Shown piece by piece: positions 1-6,092 of a stretch of 13,910 bases of DNA. The notes below the pieces were generated by a model. It saw only the letters and a program-made list of their open reading frames with translations. It was not told the DNA's origin and searched no databases. Positions within the stretch are counted from its first letter, which is position 1; each line of letters begins with the position of its first letter. Source of the stretch: Cyanothece sp. UBA12306 (lineage in GTDB: Bacteria > Cyanobacteriota > Cyanobacteriia > Cyanobacteriales > Microcystaceae). The stretch covers positions 1 through 13,910 of the forward strand of contig DLXW01000195.1 in NCBI GenBank assembly GCA_003448685.1. The letters are read 5' to 3'. The translations under genes were made by a program, and so were the position numbers.

Positions 1-115
1 CTAACCAAGTGGGATACCAAAAAGAGGTTATTTCTCGTTTTGCTTGGTATCTCGCACCAGCACCTCCGTCAAAACCATCAAAGGAAGGGGGGCTTAAAAA
101 GAGAGTTTTTTTCAT
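1..115 (-). CDS. N-terminus of a B12-binding radical SAM protein, HpnJ-like (partial)
   Basis: The gene starts at an ATG at 115 and runs off the left edge, so only 38 residues are visible. A GAGG ribosome-binding site lies 7 bases upstream (123-126). The visible part begins MKKTLFLSPPSFDGFDGG and ends with REITSFWYPTWL. The hydrophobic first strand, the PPSF turn, the FDGGAG segment and the RYQAKREI...FWYPTWL stretch resemble the N-terminal cobalamin-binding-type domain of hopanoid-associated radical SAM proteins. From family knowledge, HpnJ acts in modification of the bacteriohopanepolyol side chain, reported in the cyclitol ether pathway. The catalytic CxxxCxxC cluster motif would lie outside the window and cannot be checked. 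Assignment to this superfamily is fairly secure; HpnJ itself rests on remembered resemblance, and another B12-radical SAM paralogue is possible. Confidence 0.7.
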   Translation of the reverse strand, partial: MKKTLFLSPPSFDGFDGGAGARYQAKREITSFWYPTWL

Positions 116-224
116 CGTGTTTCCTCACACTACCACAGATTAATTCAAGCTTAATCTAATTATTGTAGTATCTCGCTCAAATTAAAGAGTTCCCTCAACT
201 TCTCAATTCTCAAACCTTGTTTTG

Positions 225-257
225 GTTTTTAAAAACTCAAGTCAGTTTTTAAAAACT
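225..257. repeat. Pair of identical AT-rich palindromes 20 bp apart
   Basis: GTTTTTAAAAACT occurs at 225-237 and again at 245-257. Each contains a perfect palindrome: GTTTTTAAAAAC at 225-236 and AGTTTTTAAAAACT at 244-257. The repeat period is exactly 20 bp, about two helical turns. They lie in the 170-bp gap after the lipoxygenase stop and before the radical SAM start, both on the minus strand. They could be a tandem protein-binding site or a weak AT-rich structure at the end of the lipoxygenase transcript. There is no GC-rich stem, so a classical terminator is not supported. The rest of the 116-285 gap shows nothing I can name. Confidence 0.5.
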
Positions 258-285
258 AATTAACCGTCCCCTGAGAACTTCAACC

Positions 286-2175
286 TTAAATATTAATGCT
301 TTGGGGAATCTTGGAAGGCAAGAGATAATTGTATTCAGGGCGATTAAAATTGCGCTCTTTAATGATATCTTCAATTTCCTCAAGTTTGGCTTGGAATTTT
401 TCTAATAAAGGCTTAACTCTAGGATCACTAAAATATCCTTGTTCATACTGGCCTAATTTGTTGTAATAGATAGATCCGAGCAAAGTCAAAAGATTTAGCT
501 GAGTTTGGGCTTGTTCTAGGGGAGGGAGTAAATTGAGGTAATCTTGCGCTGTGATCTCTTGTTTGAGGATGGAATTAGGGAGATAACCAGCTAAAGGAAC
601 AGCCGGAGCATAACTCATGATACCTTTTTGGGGGAAATTAACTGCCGCGTGTTGCGCACTGGCGGTAAAAATAATTAGGGTCAGAGCATCAATTAAATAA
701 GCTTTAGTTTGAATACCTCCATTTTCGCCAAAATCAGGCACACGACCCCCATCGTCTGCTTGTGCTTCTCTGGCCCAATTCTGTAGTTGAGTATCCTTTT
801 GTACTGCCTCATCGTTGCTGTAGTAAAGACTGATATAATCGGATACCCATTGATGAATAGCCTGCCAAATTAACAGGGCATCATCTCGATAAGGATAGAC
901 TGGAAGCAACTTAGGATCATCAACTCCACGTAGTTTTAGTTGATTGGGCAACATGGCACTATTAAACCCATAGGTTTCTACCCCTTTAACCGCTAACACT
1001 CTTGAATTGTCAATGGTAGCAGCAAGTAATTGATCAACCCCACCTTTGGGAGCAATTAACATCGCCTGCGCCCCATTATTAATGGCTAAGGTTCCTTCAA
1101 AGTGAGGACGTAATAATAAACTAACGTGATGACTATCTAATAATTGACGATGGGTCACCATGACAAATGGTTGCACAAACAGATGGGTGCGTGCTAGATG
1201 ACTGACAGCTTCATGGAAATTAGAATCGGCAACTTCTACCACAGTTTTAGCAAATAACCAAGCATATTTCGCAGATTTAGGCGTAAAAATTGGGTTATCA
1301 TTGCCTGGTGTTTGGCCACATTGAATAGCTACTACCTGTAGTTTCCGGTTAGGATCTGATCCTTTGGGTACAGCAAACAAGGCTAAGGGTGCAAAGAGAT
1401 ACTTTTGGTCTTTGGGAAAAGTCCCATTAATTGCTCCTTCTAAGATTTGATAATCGAGTAGGTATAATCTTCCTTCACTTCCAGCTAGGGCTAAACTGTC
1501 TTCATTGCCCATAATTTCTTGATATTGGGCATCAGTAAGGGGAAAACGAGAATCAAGACTCGAAATTCGTTGAATCATCACTGGATTGTACCCAGCAACC
1601 CGCAGATAAGCAAATACTTCATCGTTGTCGAAAATATTAGCAATTGTGGGTTTTTCGATTACAGGAAATAATTTATGATAATCTTCAAGACTGCTAACAT
1701 GACCAGTAGGGTGTCCTTTTTCTAAAAGGGTTGCTGCACGTTGAAAAATACCGCCGAATATTGATAATCCGCTTTGACGTAATAAAGATAATAGTAAATC
1801 GTCCAATTCATGAAAATCAGTTGATATTCCTTGTAATAAAAATTGAGGAGCAATTTGTAAAATATTCGCCACTAACCTCACCTGGGTTGGTATTGCTTCT
1901 TGACGAAGTACCTCGAAGATAAATTTTCTCACATCATCGCGTAATTTCTCATTACCTTGATTACCCCGATTTGTGATCAAGGTATTTAAAAAAAGCTGCC
2001 TTAATTCATTAACCAATAAGCCATACCACTCCCGAGAAAAGTCTTCTCCATCGGGCAATTGATCCACCAATGGTAGAGGAGGAATATAGTTATAATTATA
2101 CTGATATTTTTGTCTGGCTTCCTTGAGAGCATCCGCAATGGCTGAATTTGTCTGTTCTAATGGTGAACTACTCAC
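286..2175 (-). CDS. Lipoxygenase, catalytic domain only
   Basis: This is a non-haem iron lipoxygenase that oxygenates polyunsaturated fatty acids to hydroperoxides. Visible metal ligands are His326 and His331 (SHLARTH), His509 and Asn513 (QHAAVN) and the C-terminal Ile629, the complete five-ligand set of the family. The hallmark stretch from His326 through THRQL (341-345) to PH (357-358) and AINNGA (364-369) is intact. Ala369 aligns, by counting from the histidines, with soybean LOX-1 Ala542, the position where Ala favours S and Gly favours R products; S stereochemistry is therefore inferred. At 629 residues it lacks the N-terminal PLAT/C2 domain of plant enzymes; the first 130 or so residues look helical. 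No signal peptide is seen. The start is GTG at 2175 with AGGAG 6-7 bases upstream. An insertion-element remnant ends about 58 bp before the start, so its promoter region may have been remodelled. Confidence 0.95.
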   Translation of the reverse strand: MSSSPLEQTNSAIADALKEARQKYQYNYNYIPPLPLVDQLPDGEDFSREWYGLLVNELRQLFLNTLITNRGNQGNEKLRDDVRKFIFEVLRQEAIPTQVRLVANILQIAPQFLLQGISTDFHELDDLLLSLLRQSGLSIFGGIFQRAATLLEKGHPTGHVSSLEDYHKLFPVIEKPTIANIFDNDEVFAYLRVAGYNPVMIQRISSLDSRFPLTDAQYQEIMGNEDSLALAGSEGRLYLLDYQILEGAINGTFPKDQKYLFAPLALFAVPKGSDPNRKLQVVAIQCGQTPGNDNPIFTPKSAKYAWLFAKTVVEVADSNFHEAVSHLARTHLFVQPFVMVTHRQLLDSHHVSLLLRPHFEGTLAINNGAQAMLIAPKGGVDQLLAATIDNSRVLAVKGVETYGFNSAMLPNQLKLRGVDDPKLLPVYPYRDDALLIWQAIHQWVSDYISLYYSNDEAVQKDTQLQNWAREAQADDGGRVPDFGENGGIQTKAYLIDALTLIIFTASAQHAAVNFPQKGIMSYAPAVPLAGYLPNSILKQEITAQDYLNLLPPLEQAQTQLNLLTLLGSIYYNKLGQYEQGYFSDPRVKPLLEKFQAKLEEIEDIIKERNFNRPEYNYLLPSKIPQSINI

Positions 2176-2180
2176 GATGA

Positions 2181-2199
2181 CTCCTAGCCTTTTGGGCTA
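2181..2199 (-). promoter_or_regulatory. Ribosome-binding site and abutting hairpin of the lipoxygenase
   Basis: On the minus strand an AGGAG (2185-2181) precedes the GTG start by 5-6 bases and decides that start. Immediately upstream, TAGCC and GGCTA (2199-2195 and 2189-2185) form a 5-bp stem with a 5-base loop. Its 3' arm overlaps the first base of the AGGAG. Such a placement could modulate ribosome access, but the stem is short and this is inference only. Confidence 0.4.
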
Positions 2200-2232
2200 A
2201 ACAATAAATAGAAATTATTATTTACTGTACCA

Positions 2233-2261
2233 TTGAACTACCCCAAGTTTAGAACTTGGGG
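2233..2261 (-). mobile_element. Right end of an IS200/IS605-type element (hairpin end)
   Basis: CCCCAAGTT at 2241-2249 and AACTTGGGG at 2253-2261 form a perfect 9-bp stem with a 3-base loop, 5 bp after the TnpB stop. Subterminal imperfect-palindrome hairpins just past tnpB are the mark of IS200/IS605 right ends, and in this family the 3' part of tnpB plus this end gives rise to the guide (omega/re) RNA. The sequence after the stem reads TAGTTCAA on the minus strand. I take the TTCAA at about 2233 as the likely cleavage edge, by family analogy. No matching left end is visible. It could also act as a transcription terminator, although no U-run follows. Confidence 0.6.
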
Positions 2262-2266
2262 ATTCT

Positions 2267-2677
2267 TTACACGATAAAGTATCGTATTGGAGCGTCCAAA
2301 AGCCCCTCTAATACCTCCCTCTTTTTAAAGAGATTGGCTTTACTTTTACGTCCAATATTAGCAGAACCATTAATATCTGAATTGACTAATTTTTTATCCT
2401 TAGTCCGATACAAACCCCTCTTTATTCTCTTCCCTGAAAATTCATAGGTTTGTGGATTATCTGTATTATATTCTGGAAGACTATCTAAATCTAAAGCACT
2501 TGCTAGACTGGTGTATGACTCTTCTTGTTCCATGTAATTAATTCCAGATCTTTTACACAAATAAGCTAATTGTTCTCTAAGAGCATGAAACGGTATTTGA
2601 ACAAAGTTTTGATTATTGACTTTAGTGAATTCATTTTTACAAACTATTGTTGATAGTCTTAACGAAATTATTGGCAT
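2267..2677 (-). pseudogene. tnpB: TnpB (OrfB) C-terminal remnant, IS200/IS605 family
   Basis: The frame encodes the last third of a TnpB RNA-guided nuclease. From about residue 12 it matches family features: NNQNFVQIPFHALREQL, then QEESYTSLAS, YEFSGKRIKRGLYR and NSDINGSANIGRK. EESYTS contains the RuvC-II-type glutamate region and NSDINGSANI carries the RuvC-III-type aspartate. This subtype has the long Y-x-FSGKRIKRGLY insert in place of an obvious four-cysteine zinc finger. The first 11 residues (MPIISLRLSTI) do not look like TnpB, so the family part begins near 2645 and the ATG at 2677 comes from flanking DNA. The RNA-binding N-terminus and RuvC-I aspartate are missing, so no nuclease activity is expected. 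The gene ends directly at the element's right-end hairpin. Deletion of the left two thirds together with the left end is the simplest history. Confidence 0.85.
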
Positions 2678-2756
2678 TCGTACGGTTTATCATTACGATC
2701 AAAAACAATTTAATGACTATTATCCTGATAGTAATCAAGAAGAATCTAAAAATTAA
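2643..2756 (+). pseudogene. Possible C-terminal remnant of an unrecognised host gene
   Basis: An open plus-strand frame beginning near the TnpB junction encodes about 37 residues (VDSLNEIIGIRTVYHYDQKQ in the middle, ending in ESKN) before TAA at 2754-2756. Its composition is protein-like, with Tyr, Asp, Gln and Glu and no low complexity. It starts where TnpB homology stops, as expected if the element or its deletion cut a gene. I do not recognise the family. It could equally be a chance open frame; the short length allows no firm call. Confidence 0.2.
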
Positions 2757-2795
2757 TTTTTAAACTTGAATTCTAATTATAGACCCAGTAAATTT

Positions 2796-3596
2796 CTAAC
2801 TTTTATTATACCCTAGAGAAATACTGCCAGGAGGTAGATTAATCTCGGTGGAAGCTCCTAGAGACTCTAAACGGACGGTTAATTCTCCTTGAGAAGTAAC
2901 TCCAATAATAGTTCCAGGTGACCCTTCAACCATAATAGATTGTCCTAAATTATCAAATAATTTGAGATAAGCACTTAAAAGGCAATCAATCCCATAATTT
3001 AGATAATATTCATAAGCATTAAGAATCCCATTAATTACAATAGCTGCTAATTCTTCTAAAGCAAAATTAATAGCAGACTTAGAATAAGTTTTAGACCAAT
3101 ATTTTAAAGAGATACCCGTATTAGGAACAACATTTGAGTAATTGATTCCTACTCCAATAACTGCTTGGATAATTTGGTTTTGTTGACTACTAATTTCGGT
3201 TTTAATGCCTCCTAATTTTTGACCTTGAAGAATTAAATCATTAGGCCATTTTAGGTTAACAGGAATCTGATACTGGCGCAAAGCATTAGCAATTCCCCAA
3301 CCACTTAATAAAGTTAAATGAGGAGCATCTTTTGTTAAGATATGAGGGGCGATCGCTAGAGAAAGATAGAGTCCCCCAGGAGAAGATTGCCAACTGCGTC
3401 CCCATTGTCCTCTTCCCGTAGTTTGTTGAGTAGCGATCGCCGCTAAAGGTAAGTTTTTTGCTTGCTCTAATAATTCCCAGGCAATTTGATTAGTCGAAGG
3501 GATAATATCAAAGCAATAAAGGGATAATTGGGATAAACTCGTAACATTAGATATTGCCGCTAGTTTCTTGGCTAATAATTCTTGATCAAAAGTCAT
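2796..3596 (-). CDS. birA: Biotin--[acetyl-CoA-carboxylase] ligase (monofunctional BirA)
   Basis: The enzyme makes biotinyl-5'-AMP from biotin and ATP and transfers biotin to the carrier lysine of AccB, the acetyl-CoA carboxylase subunit that feeds fatty acid synthesis in the cytosol. The biotin/ATP loop GRGQWGRSW lies at 61-69, close to the family consensus GRGRxGRxW. KWPND is at 116-120 and KLGGIKTE at 127-134, both ligand-binding motifs. A small SH3-like C-terminal domain follows from about 215. At 266 residues it lacks the N-terminal winged helix of E. coli BirA, so it should not act as a repressor. The start is ATG at 3596, with a weak purine-rich ribosome-binding site. It is divergent from pgeF, with about 84 bp between the starts, and two HIP1 sites lie inside the gene. 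Confidence 0.93.
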   Translation of the reverse strand: MTFDQELLAKKLAAISNVTSLSQLSLYCFDIIPSTNQIAWELLEQAKNLPLAAIATQQTTGRGQWGRSWQSSPGGLYLSLAIAPHILTKDAPHLTLLSGWGIANALRQYQIPVNLKWPNDLILQGQKLGGIKTEISSQQNQIIQAVIGVGINYSNVVPNTGISLKYWSKTYSKSAINFALEELAAIVINGILNAYEYYLNYGIDCLLSAYLKLFDNLGQSIMVEGSPGTIIGVTSQGELTVRLESLGASTEINLPPGSISLGYNKS

Positions 3597-3680
3597 CTAA
3601 ATTCTCTTAGTTTGATAAGATGGAGCTATTATTATTCGTCTAAAATACTTAGGTTAATTAAGCAGTTGAGGGAAAAAGCA

Positions 3681-4508
3681 GTGGTTTCTTCTTTGATCAG
3701 CGATCGCTCAAACCAAAATCCTACTTGGCAATGGCAAAATTGGCAAGGATTACCTTATTTAACCTGTACCCTTTTGCAAGACTGGAAACATGGCTTTTTT
3801 ACTCAACAATTTTATCCCCATACTCCTGAAAATTTAACAGAAGTTTTAAACCCAGAAGCTAAAACTTATCGTCTTAAACAAGTCCATGGTAACCGAATAT
3901 TGACCCCAACAGAAATTGACCAAGAACTGAAATCGGAGACGATAGAAGGAACTTTTCCCCCAGGAGATGGATTAATTACTGATAATTTTAACCAGGCAAT
4001 TTGGGTAGCTAGTGCTGATTGTACACCGGTTTTAATCGGGGATATTAAAACCCAAACTGTGGCAGCTATTCATGCAGGATGGCGAGGAACAGCTAAACGA
4101 ATTGTACCGGAAGTTGTTGCTCGTTTTCAAGATTTTGGCAGTTCTTTAGAAAATCTGCGAATAGCTATGGGACCGGCTATTGCAGGAGAGGTGTATCAAG
4201 TCTCAGAAGATGTGGCTATTGAGGTAGGTTCTAGTTTATTCAAAAAAGGAGAAATAGGCAGTCAAAAGGAAATTCTAGGGTCATTACAGGCTATGTTTGA
4301 CCCCCCGATACTATCTGATTCTGAAGCGGGAAAGGTGCGTCTAGATGTACGAAGAGTCAATAGTTTGCAATTAGAACAGTTAGGAATTAAATCCGAACAA
4401 ATTGCGATCGCCCCCTATTGTACCTATCGACAACCCGATTATTTTTTCTCTTATAGAAGAACTCAAGAAAAGAAAGTACAATGGTCAGGTATTGTTGGGA
4501 AATTGTAG
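3681..4508 (+). CDS. pgeF: Peptidoglycan editing factor PgeF / purine nucleoside phosphorylase (YfiH/DUF152, laccase-like)
   Basis: Members of this family were once called multicopper polyphenol oxidases. They are now known as purine nucleoside phosphorylase/adenosine deaminase-type enzymes, and E. coli YfiH is linked to correct peptidoglycan composition. The metal/catalytic set is visible (numbering from the GTG start): His69 in QVHGN, Cys114 in SADCTPV and His131 in IHAGWRG. MGPAIAGEVYQV (163-174) and APYCTYRQPDYFFSYRR (244-260) are further family blocks. The frame is open back to an ATG at 3582, but that would overlap birA and add 33 residues without family character. GTG at 3681, with GAGGG about 8 bases upstream, gives 275 residues, the usual length. 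plsC follows 33 bp downstream on the same strand, so the two are probably cotranscribed. A HIP1 site sits at codons 7-9. Confidence 0.9.
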   Translation: MVSSLISDRSNQNPTWQWQNWQGLPYLTCTLLQDWKHGFFTQQFYPHTPENLTEVLNPEAKTYRLKQVHGNRILTPTEIDQELKSETIEGTFPPGDGLITDNFNQAIWVASADCTPVLIGDIKTQTVAAIHAGWRGTAKRIVPEVVARFQDFGSSLENLRIAMGPAIAGEVYQVSEDVAIEVGSSLFKKGEIGSQKEILGSLQAMFDPPILSDSEAGKVRLDVRRVNSLQLEQLGIKSEQIAIAPYCTYRQPDYFFSYRRTQEKKVQWSGIVGKL

Positions 4509-4541
4509 ATTAGTATTAATTGTTGTTTTCATTCTTAATTT

Positions 4542-5222
4542 ATGAACCAATCTACTTTATCAAATAACTTTGTTAAATCATCAGTTAATCCTTGGTTGAT
4601 TCGTTTAGTCTATCCGTTAGGCTGTCAGTTGATTATACCTTTTTTCTTTGGTCGTATCACTGTTACTGGACGAGAAAATATTCCAGCGACAGATCCAGTG
4701 ATCGTTACTCCTACTCATCGTTCTCGATGGGATGCTTTGATTGTTCCCTATGCTGTTGGTAGATTGGTGAGTGGCCGCGATCTACGTTTTATGGTAATGT
4801 CAACGGAAATGACAGGAATGCAAGGTTGGTTAATCAGACATTTAGGGGGATTTCCCGTCGATGTCAATCGTCCTAGATTGGATAGTCTAGAACATAGTGT
4901 TAATATTTTGAAACAGGGAGAAATGCTGGTTATTTTTCCAGAAGGAGGAATTTTTCGGGATAATCAAGTTCATCCTCTCAAGCGGGGAGTTGCACGTATT
5001 GCATTAGAAGTTGAATCTCAAAAACCGAATTGTGGCATAAAAATTCTTCCTATTAGTGTTCGGTATACTAATCCTTATCCTAATTGGGGAACCGATGTTG
5101 TGGTGAAAATTGAAACCCCAATTGACGTTAGTAAATATCATCAACAACCTATGAAAAGTGGTTCTGCAAAATTAATTCATGATTTAGAGATTATTCTCAA
5201 AAACTTATATGAGATACAGTAA
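4542..5222 (+). CDS. plsC: 1-acyl-sn-glycerol-3-phosphate acyltransferase (PlsC-type)
   Basis: The protein transfers an acyl group to lysophosphatidic acid to give phosphatidic acid, the second acylation of membrane glycerolipid synthesis at the inner face of the membrane. The catalytic HX4D is His59-Asp64 in THRSRWDAL. The second block GGFPVDVNR lies at 102-110, the substrate-binding FPEGG at 132-136 and the fourth block LPISVRY at 169-175. Length (226 residues) is normal. A hydrophobic stretch near 18-37 may help membrane association. The start is ATG at 4542; no clear Shine-Dalgarno is seen, which fits translation following pgeF. It ends 14 bp before the end of the convergent methyltransferase gene. 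Acyl donor and exact lysolipid substrate cannot be read from sequence. Confidence 0.9.
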   Translation: MNQSTLSNNFVKSSVNPWLIRLVYPLGCQLIIPFFFGRITVTGRENIPATDPVIVTPTHRSRWDALIVPYAVGRLVSGRDLRFMVMSTEMTGMQGWLIRHLGGFPVDVNRPRLDSLEHSVNILKQGEMLVIFPEGGIFRDNQVHPLKRGVARIALEVESQKPNCGIKILPISVRYTNPYPNWGTDVVVKIETPIDVSKYHQQPMKSGSAKLIHDLEIILKNLYEIQ

Positions 5223-5236
5223 CTTTTAATTTATGA

Positions 5237-6037
5237 TTAATCTCTATCTTTTTTGAAAGAACATAGATAATAAAGCCACATTTCAGAACTGTTCATTAAG
5301 TCACTTTGCTTAGTAATTTCATAACCATATTTCCACGAATAAACTTTGATTTTACTAAAATATGCTTGTAGTTTTTTGATTTGTTCATTCGGTCTAATAT
5401 AATAGGTTTTTAACCGAAAATTATGTGACTCATCTTTAATAATAGCATAATTATTATTTTGTAGTTGATGATAAGTAATTGATGGATTAAACAAACGAAG
5501 AAAAGCAAACATAACTAAATTGACATAAGTCGCAAATAGATTAAAACTGAGATGTTTTCTCCAATTAAATTCTGGTTCAATTCCTTGGAGATTATGGGTG
5601 GAAAAGAAAAAGTATCCTTCTGACTTACAAACTCGATGAATTTCTTGAAAAACTTGCAACCTTTCATCATGGGAAATATAATCAATTCCATTAAAACTAA
5701 ATAAAATAAAATCAAAATAATTATCTTCAAATTTACTTAGATTTCTTGCATCACAAACTTCAAATAATACTGTATCTTTAGCTGAATAAAATCGCTTTTT
5801 GCAAGCAGCAATCATTTCAGGTGAATAATCGATACCGATGTATTTTTCTACCATTCCAGACAAGTATTTAGTTGTTCTTCCTCCTCCTACACCAATATCA
5901 AGCATTGTCATCTTGGGTAATTGTTTTTGTAAAAGTTTAATAATAGTTTCTTCTGCTGGTTGTAGCTGACGTAAATGTAAGTAATATTTAACGATACTAG
6001 AATCTCTATAGCTTTTCTTATTTGTGTCTTCATTCAT
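5237..6037 (-). CDS. Class I SAM-dependent methyltransferase, substrate unknown
   Basis: This is a Rossmann-fold methyltransferase. From the ATG at 6037 (266 residues), motif I MLDIGVGGGRTT is at about 45-56, the acidic ribose-binding loop YIGIDYSPEM at 66-75, and motif IV-like DFILFSFNGIDY at 109-120, followed by EIHRVCKSEGYFFFSTHN, the post-motif loop typical of the UbiE/Methyltransf_11-type group. The C-terminal part (from about 160) has a hydrophobic stretch FATYVNLVMFAFLRLF that could touch membranes or a lipid substrate. The frame is open to a TTG at 6055 that adds six residues; neither start has a strong ribosome-binding site, so ATG is preferred. It lies 55 bp behind uvrA on the same strand and may be read with it. 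The acceptor is unknown; sugar, small-molecule or lipid methylation are all possible. Confidence 0.85.
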   Translation of the reverse strand: MNEDTNKKSYRDSSIVKYYLHLRQLQPAEETIIKLLQKQLPKMTMLDIGVGGGRTTKYLSGMVEKYIGIDYSPEMIAACKKRFYSAKDTVLFEVCDARNLSKFEDNYFDFILFSFNGIDYISHDERLQVFQEIHRVCKSEGYFFFSTHNLQGIEPEFNWRKHLSFNLFATYVNLVMFAFLRLFNPSITYHQLQNNNYAIIKDESHNFRLKTYYIRPNEQIKKLQAYFSKIKVYSWKYGYEITKQSDLMNSSEMWLYYLCSFKKDRD

Positions 6038-6092
6038 AACTAATTTTGAATTCAAACTTATGATACTTTCAGAAAATAACCTATTATTTTTA

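Noticed and set aside
3..143. Open plus-strand frame at the left edge (46 codons ending in TAA at 141-143).
   Set aside because: The opposite strand encodes a recognisable radical SAM N-terminus with a good ribosome-binding site; the plus frame is its shadow.
3582..3680. Upstream ATG extension of pgeF by 33 residues.
   Set aside because: It would overlap birA in the opposite strand, lacks family character, and GTG 3681 has a good ribosome-binding site and gives the normal length.
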